Assembly (NCBI GenBank): GCA_037178675.1
Contig: JAYMGJ010000329.1
Span: 1-23,913 of the forward strand
Source of the DNA: Scleroderma bovista
Taxonomy: Eukaryota > Basidiomycota > Agaricomycetes > Boletales > Sclerodermataceae
Length of the DNA stretch: 23,913 nt
Reading direction: 5' to 3'
Shown here: piece by piece, positions 20,663 through 23,913 of the stretch
Layout: every line of letters begins with the position of its first letter
Numbering within the stretch: the first letter of the stretch is position 1
Position numbers and translations under genes: made by a program
The notes under the pieces: generated by a model
The model's database searches: none
Seen by the model: only the letters and a program-made list of their open reading frames with translations
What the model was told of the DNA's origin: nothing

Positions 20663-20792
20663 ACGCCTCCGCTGGGAGTGAGAGGGGCGCGAGACTTAGT
20701 GAAATTCTGAGTGGATGGACGATTATATAATCGCACGTGGACAATTCAAACCCAGCATAACCTTAATCCCCTCACACTCCCAGCGGGGGCTG
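20663..20792. repeat. Nested terminal inverted repeat in the left arm
   Basis: CGCTGGGAGTGAGAGGGG (20670-20687) is repeated inverted, with one change, at 20768-20785 (CCCCTCACACTCCCAGCG). The first ~130 bp of the arm thus form their own MITE-like stem-loop. The mirror copy lies at about 21599-21728 in the right arm. Confidence 0.75.
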
Positions 20793-21075
20793 CAAGAAAA
20801 CATTTGTAAACAACGTCAGCCACACGTCGGACTATGAAATAAAATGGGTTGCAAGACAATAAATCTGGCGCGGTTATATAATAAACCACATGAGGCAGGT
20901 GCAGAGCATTATCTAATGTCGGAGCACAAATATTCAGTAGGAAAACTTTCGAGTAGTATTGACTAGCAAATAATGCTAATGGGGTGTGCACAAAAAAAAA
21001 GTACAAAGTACAAAGAGAGGACACATGTGTGTATATGATTGAAATGGGGCAAATGAGAAGGCAAGATGGGGCCCG

Positions 21076-21155
21076 AAAAAAAGTGCACACAAGGGGACTT
21101 GAACTGGCACCTTAGGTAAAAAGAAGAGGGACATCAACCATTAAGCCATAAGGCA
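21076..21155 (-). ncRNA. tRNA-like Pol III promoter unit, left arm
   Basis: On the minus strand: A box TGGCTTAATGG (21148-21138, fits TRGYNNARNGG), B box AGTTCAAGTCC (21105-21095, fits RGTTCRANNCC), then a run of seven T (21082-21076), a Pol III terminator. Spacing is that of a tRNA. The acceptor and T stems do not pair, so it is tRNA-derived and not a working tRNA. Confidence 0.55.
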
Positions 21156-21202
21156 TTGTTATCTTTGTCATCAACGCAAATATGACTAAATGTAGTCAAT
21201 TT

Positions 21203-21728
21203 GGTCATATTTGCGTTGTTGACGATAACATTATTGGACTTTTAGTTCAATGGTTGACATCCTTCTTCTTTTTACCTAAGGTGCCAGTTCAAGTCCCCTT
21301 GTGTGCACTTTTTTTCGGGCCCCATCTTGCCTTCTCATTTGCCCCATTTCAATCATATACACACATGTGTCCTCTCTTTGTACTTTGTACTTTTTTTTTG
21401 TGCACACCCCATTAGCATTATTTGCTAGTCAATACTACTCGAAAGTTTTCCTACTGAATATTTGTGCTCCGACATTAGATAATGCTCTGCACCTGCCTCA
21501 TGTGGTTTATTATATAACCGCGCCAGATTTATTGTCTTGCAACCCATTTTATTTCATAGTCCGACGTGTGGCTGACGTTGTTTACAAATGTTTTCTTGCA
21601 GCCCCCGCTGGGAGTGTGAGGGGATTAAGGTTATGCTGGGTTTGAATTGTCCACGTGCAATTATATAATCGTCCATCCACTCAGAATTTCACTAAGTCTC
21701 GCGCCCCTCTCACTCCCAGCGGAGGCGT
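21203..21728. repeat. Right arm of the palindrome
   Basis: Inverted copy of 20663-21188. Positions p and q pair with p+q = 42391 in the outer part. The near identity of the arms means either recent origin or ongoing gene conversion between them. Confidence 0.85.
21236..21315 (+). ncRNA. tRNA-like Pol III promoter unit, right arm
   Basis: A box TAGTTCAATGG (21243-21253), B box AGTTCAAGTCC (21286-21296) and T7 (21309-21315), reading away from the palindrome centre. The A box differs from the left one in four positions, yet both fit the consensus. Predicted acceptor halves (GGACTTT and TGTGTGC) do not pair, so no cloverleaf is expected. Confidence 0.55.
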
Positions 21729-21738
21729 GAAGGAGCCT

Positions 21739-21748
21739 GGGAACATAT
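21739..21748. repeat. 10-bp direct repeat (right), putative target duplication
   Basis: Exact copy of GGGAACATAT at 20650-20659. See the left repeat. Confidence 0.7.
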
Positions 21749-22022
21749 ATGATACTTGAAGTATCTCCACTTTGCTTATCTCCCTAGAACCAGCGCTTCG
21801 GCGACCCTTATTAGCAGGCAATCTCCATCTTGAACATCACATAAAAGCCTGGAGCCAGCACAAGGCAGATATCCCGTCCAGCAATACCCCACACTTGCTC
21901 AGCGTCGCTTCTTGTGAAAGCTATGGATCACGACAACTACCCTTCATGCCAAGTTATACTTCTCCCGTGCGCTGTTTCATTCAAGGCTCACGCTACAATA
22001 CAGTCCCTCCACCTCACTTTAT

Positions 22023-22253
22023 GGCGCTATAGGGTCCACATATACCCACCCAGAAGTATGTGTTCAGTCATTCTTGCACTGTAGAATATTGAAGTCTGTT
22101 ATGCCCATAGAACCACACTTGTAATTTCTACCGACCGTGTCAGTTCCCCAACAACTATGGAGGAAATTGCGGGGAGCCTATTTCCTGTAAAACCGCATTT
22201 GTCCACTTCCGTGGCTTTCATGGAATTGTCGATTTACCACACTTGGGTCAGGC
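22023..22253 (+). pseudogene. Broken copy of the small zinc-finger gene
   Basis: It aligns with 18946-19175. Exon 1 equivalent is GSTYTHPE, but the start codon ATG is ATA here. The intron is kept (GTATGT...CCCATAG, ending at 22100), followed by HTCNFYRPCQFPNNYGGNC, GEPISC and VHFRGFHGIVDLPHLGQAV. The copy stops being alignable at about 22253, just before the second finger (CRWTGC in the intact copy), where TGTTGTGAGTC begins. With no start and no second finger it is most likely a pseudogene. About 100 bp of upstream DNA (21905-22022) also aligns weakly with the intact copy. Roughly two thirds of residues are shared, so the duplication is old. Confidence 0.7.
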
Positions 22254-23201
22254 TGTTGTGAGTCAAAGTGTGGATTTGGGTCGGAGTAATAACCCAAACA
22301 CAACACCAACAAAGGACTACAAAAAAGTGCGAGTGGTGGTTTACCTCCACGGTGTCCAGAGAGGATATGCTGAGGAGGGGGAAAGGGGATCTACACCAAC
22401 AGGGTGATGCAGACAGTGATGCAGGATACTCCTGGGGTACAGGAGTAATAGAAGACGAAGGGGATAGGGGTCTGGACTCTTCCTAAAGCCTAGGAAGTGT
22501 CAAAGCGGGGATTGGGTTGATTGGGACTGAAACAGTGATACTACACCTAGAGGTTGGTGCAGCAAAGGGGCAAGGGGGCTCCTGACGTCCAGAAGCAATG
22601 AGAGATGAAGGATTGACTGGCTAGACTCTGCTTGAGCCTAGAGAAATACTTGGACTTGAATAGATTGAATAAAACTTGAATATCAGAGTCTTTAGACCTT
22701 CACTGAAGCCTACAAGACTCAAAGAGCTGAGGGGATACTGACTGAGAGAGTCTGAGAGAGGGATAATTTCGTGCAATTTTGGGTCCTCTCACTGGGCTGA
22801 GCCCAGGGGTTTAAATACATGGGGGGGCACAGCATCAAAGTACAAAAAGAGAAGGGAGTAAGCAGAATTTGTCAAGGATTGGTAAGGGATTGGTAAGAGC
22901 TTTGTAAGGGGTTTGTAAGGGATCAGTAAGCAAGGGATAAGCAGGAATGAGTAAGCATAGGGAGCATGAATAAGCTGCTGAGTAAAAGAATGAGTAAGCT
23001 GCATGACAAGATGGATTGGTAAGGGAGTGAGTCATCAGCTGAGTAATATACCAAAAATGCGAAAGGGATAGAGTAATACTGATGACAAGAGAGCATCAGT
23101 AAGCAAGGGATGAGTCACTGCACAGCAGAAGGAGTCATTGATGCACAGCCTAAGAAGTTTGATGGGGGGGCTGTGTACCATCAGGAATTTGATGGGACAA
23201 C
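22254..23201 (+). mobile_element. Possible LTR inserted in the zinc-finger copy
   Basis: The homology break in the zinc-finger copy coincides with TGTTGTGAGTC, an LTR-like start. GGGACAACA at 23193-23201 mirrors it (TGTTGT...ACAACA) and would give a 948-bp LTR. No target duplication is seen after 23201, so it would not be a solo LTR, and I found no convincing primer-binding site. The right end is therefore a guess; only the left junction is reasonably supported. Strand is nominal. Confidence 0.35.
22875..23110 (+). repeat. Degenerate GTAAG-rich repeat tract
   Basis: A purine-rich stretch with many imperfect units of the form (AT)TGGTAAGGG, TTGTAAGGG and GAGTAAGC, spaced about 10-15 bp. It lies inside the putative LTR. 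Long minus frames here (22789-23035) result from the lack of stop codons in the repeat and are not genes. Confidence 0.6.
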
Positions 23202-23913
23202 AATGGGGAAGATCTGAGATAAATAGGGGGATTGATCCGAGACAAAACAGCCACAAGAAGGGTACCAGGGGTCCAGAGGTCTTTTTGGGGGGTCAGCATA
23301 CACTAAGGTATAGTGCATGTGTTCTAGTGCCGCTGAAGCGCAACCATGGGCTCCCTTGACGAGCTCTCTTCTGGAAAAGAATGAGAGAGGGTTCTTCTTC
23401 CTAATAGCACTATAAAGTGGGGGGAATAACTGTCATGGTGCTGGGGGACGTCGTCTGAAAGTAGGGAAGCGGATAGAGTATTGAATTCGACGCATCCAGG
23501 GAAGTGAGACGAATGACAGAGGAAGATGGACATGGCAAGTATCTGGGAGGAAGGGACCATAGGCTGAGGGCTCAGGGGACACAGAGATGACCAGAGAAGA
23601 CTTCTCAAGCTTGACAATAGACCTAAGATGACCAAAGTACGTCCTTGACGCAGGACTGACGAGGAGAATGCGCTGACCGAGAACAAGAGGGACTGAGGGA
23701 GCAGGCTGGGAAGATATGTGCCAGGCAGTGCACGGGAACTCTGGGAGAGGCTGTCCTAAGAGCAGGACATAGTGGAGATCTGCAGCAATAGCGGAGAAAT
23801 GATCCAGAGAAAATATGGACTCCATAGTGAGCGATGAAGCAAACGTCTGGATTGCGGGGGGAATATCTCCATGGGAAATGAACGGATTTGCATCGGAACT
23901 TGACAGGCAGATA
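23202..23913. other. Unassigned right edge, perhaps retroelement interior
   Basis: Two overlapping minus-strand frames of 120-130 codons (23324-23686, 23433-23825) and a plus-strand frame open to the window end from ATG 23816 (MDSIVSDEANVWIAGG...) are present. None carries a motif I recognise as Gag, protease, integrase or reverse transcriptase. Confidence 0.3.

Larger units (their letters stand above)
20660..21738. mobile_element. 1.08-kb palindromic (foldback) element
   Basis: Left arm 20663-21188 is the inverted copy of right arm 21203-21728, around a ~14-bp centre. From the outside inward about 465 bp match, with a single difference that I noticed (20732 versus 21659). The innermost ~60 bp have diverged. 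The ends are slightly unequal: CAG precedes the left arm, while GAAGGAGCCT follows the right arm. Both sides are flanked by GGGAACATAT. There is no transposase; the 114-codon frame found in both arms (20746-21090 minus, 21301-21645 plus) is the same sequence read twice and looks incidental. Candidates: a non-autonomous long-TIR (Mutator-like) element, or an inverted dimer of a tRNA-derived element. Confidence 0.8.

Noticed and set aside
21236..21307. Functional tRNA gene
   Set aside because: A and B boxes fit, but the acceptor and T stems do not pair, so no cloverleaf forms; it is tRNA-derived at most.
20746..21645. Identical 114-codon frames in both palindrome arms
   Set aside because: They are one sequence read from the two arms. 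Composition is hydrophobic and Cys/Phe-rich as expected of a random AT-rich frame, with no promoter context or domain.
22789..23256. Minus-strand frames of 66-73 codons
   Set aside because: They arise from the stop-poor GTAAG repeat and overlap one another in different frames.
1..23913. CRISPR array, bacterial operon or rRNA
   Set aside because: No spaced identical repeats, no Shine-Dalgarno-led gene strings and no rRNA-like blocks were seen; spliced genes indicate a eukaryote.

Overview
The window looks like nuclear DNA of a filamentous basidiomycete, most likely an Agaricomycete. Genes are broken by many short GT-AG introns (mostly 50-110 bp). The protein set (HNH_2-type nuclease, two DUF6699 proteins, a GH5 exo-beta-1,3-glucanase without signal peptide, a Naa10/ARD1-like acetyltransferase, a small C2H2-type finger protein) is typical of that group. 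I cannot name a species. All gene models were spliced by eye; phases were checked to add up.

Layout. 1-435: edge of a minus-strand Copia-type retrotransposon, with a primer-binding site copying the initiator-Met tRNA anticodon arm next to an LTR. 611-1252: a complete solo LTR with a 5-bp target duplication (TAGGG). 1716-3282 (+): four-exon HNH nuclease gene. 4786-6121 (-): three-exon DUF6699 gene. 7243-9141 (+): six-exon GH5 gene with both catalytic glutamates. 9858-10757 (-): single-exon second DUF6699 gene. 11933-13037 (-): six-exon, divergent Naa10-like gene. 14716-15740 (-): 292-residue conserved-looking low-complexity protein gene with a 23-nt micro-exon. 17635-18022 (-): end of an unrecognised two-exon gene. 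18946-19267 (+): small zinc-finger gene. 20660-21738: a 1.08-kb near-perfect palindrome flanked by a 10-bp direct repeat. 21749-22253 (+): a broken second copy of the zinc-finger gene. 22254 to the end: repetitive DNA that I suspect is another LTR element cutting off that copy.

The left two thirds is ordinary gene space. There is no operon-like logic: the GH5 gene diverges from one DUF6699 gene and converges on the other, so the two DUF6699 paralogues bracket it. The right third is repeat-rich, with duplicated and decayed genes.

The most unusual structure is the palindrome. Its arms are almost identical over about 465 bp. Each arm carries a tRNA-like Pol III A box, B box and T7 terminator firing outward from the centre, plus a nested terminal inverted repeat. 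It could be a non-autonomous long-TIR (Mutator-like) element, or an inverted dimer of a SINE-like unit, and any transcript across it would be a long hairpin RNA. The second item worth attention is the Naa10-like gene: it keeps the acetyl-CoA and catalytic motifs, but its substrate-side motif is rewritten and it has five extra codons in a normally invariant core segment.
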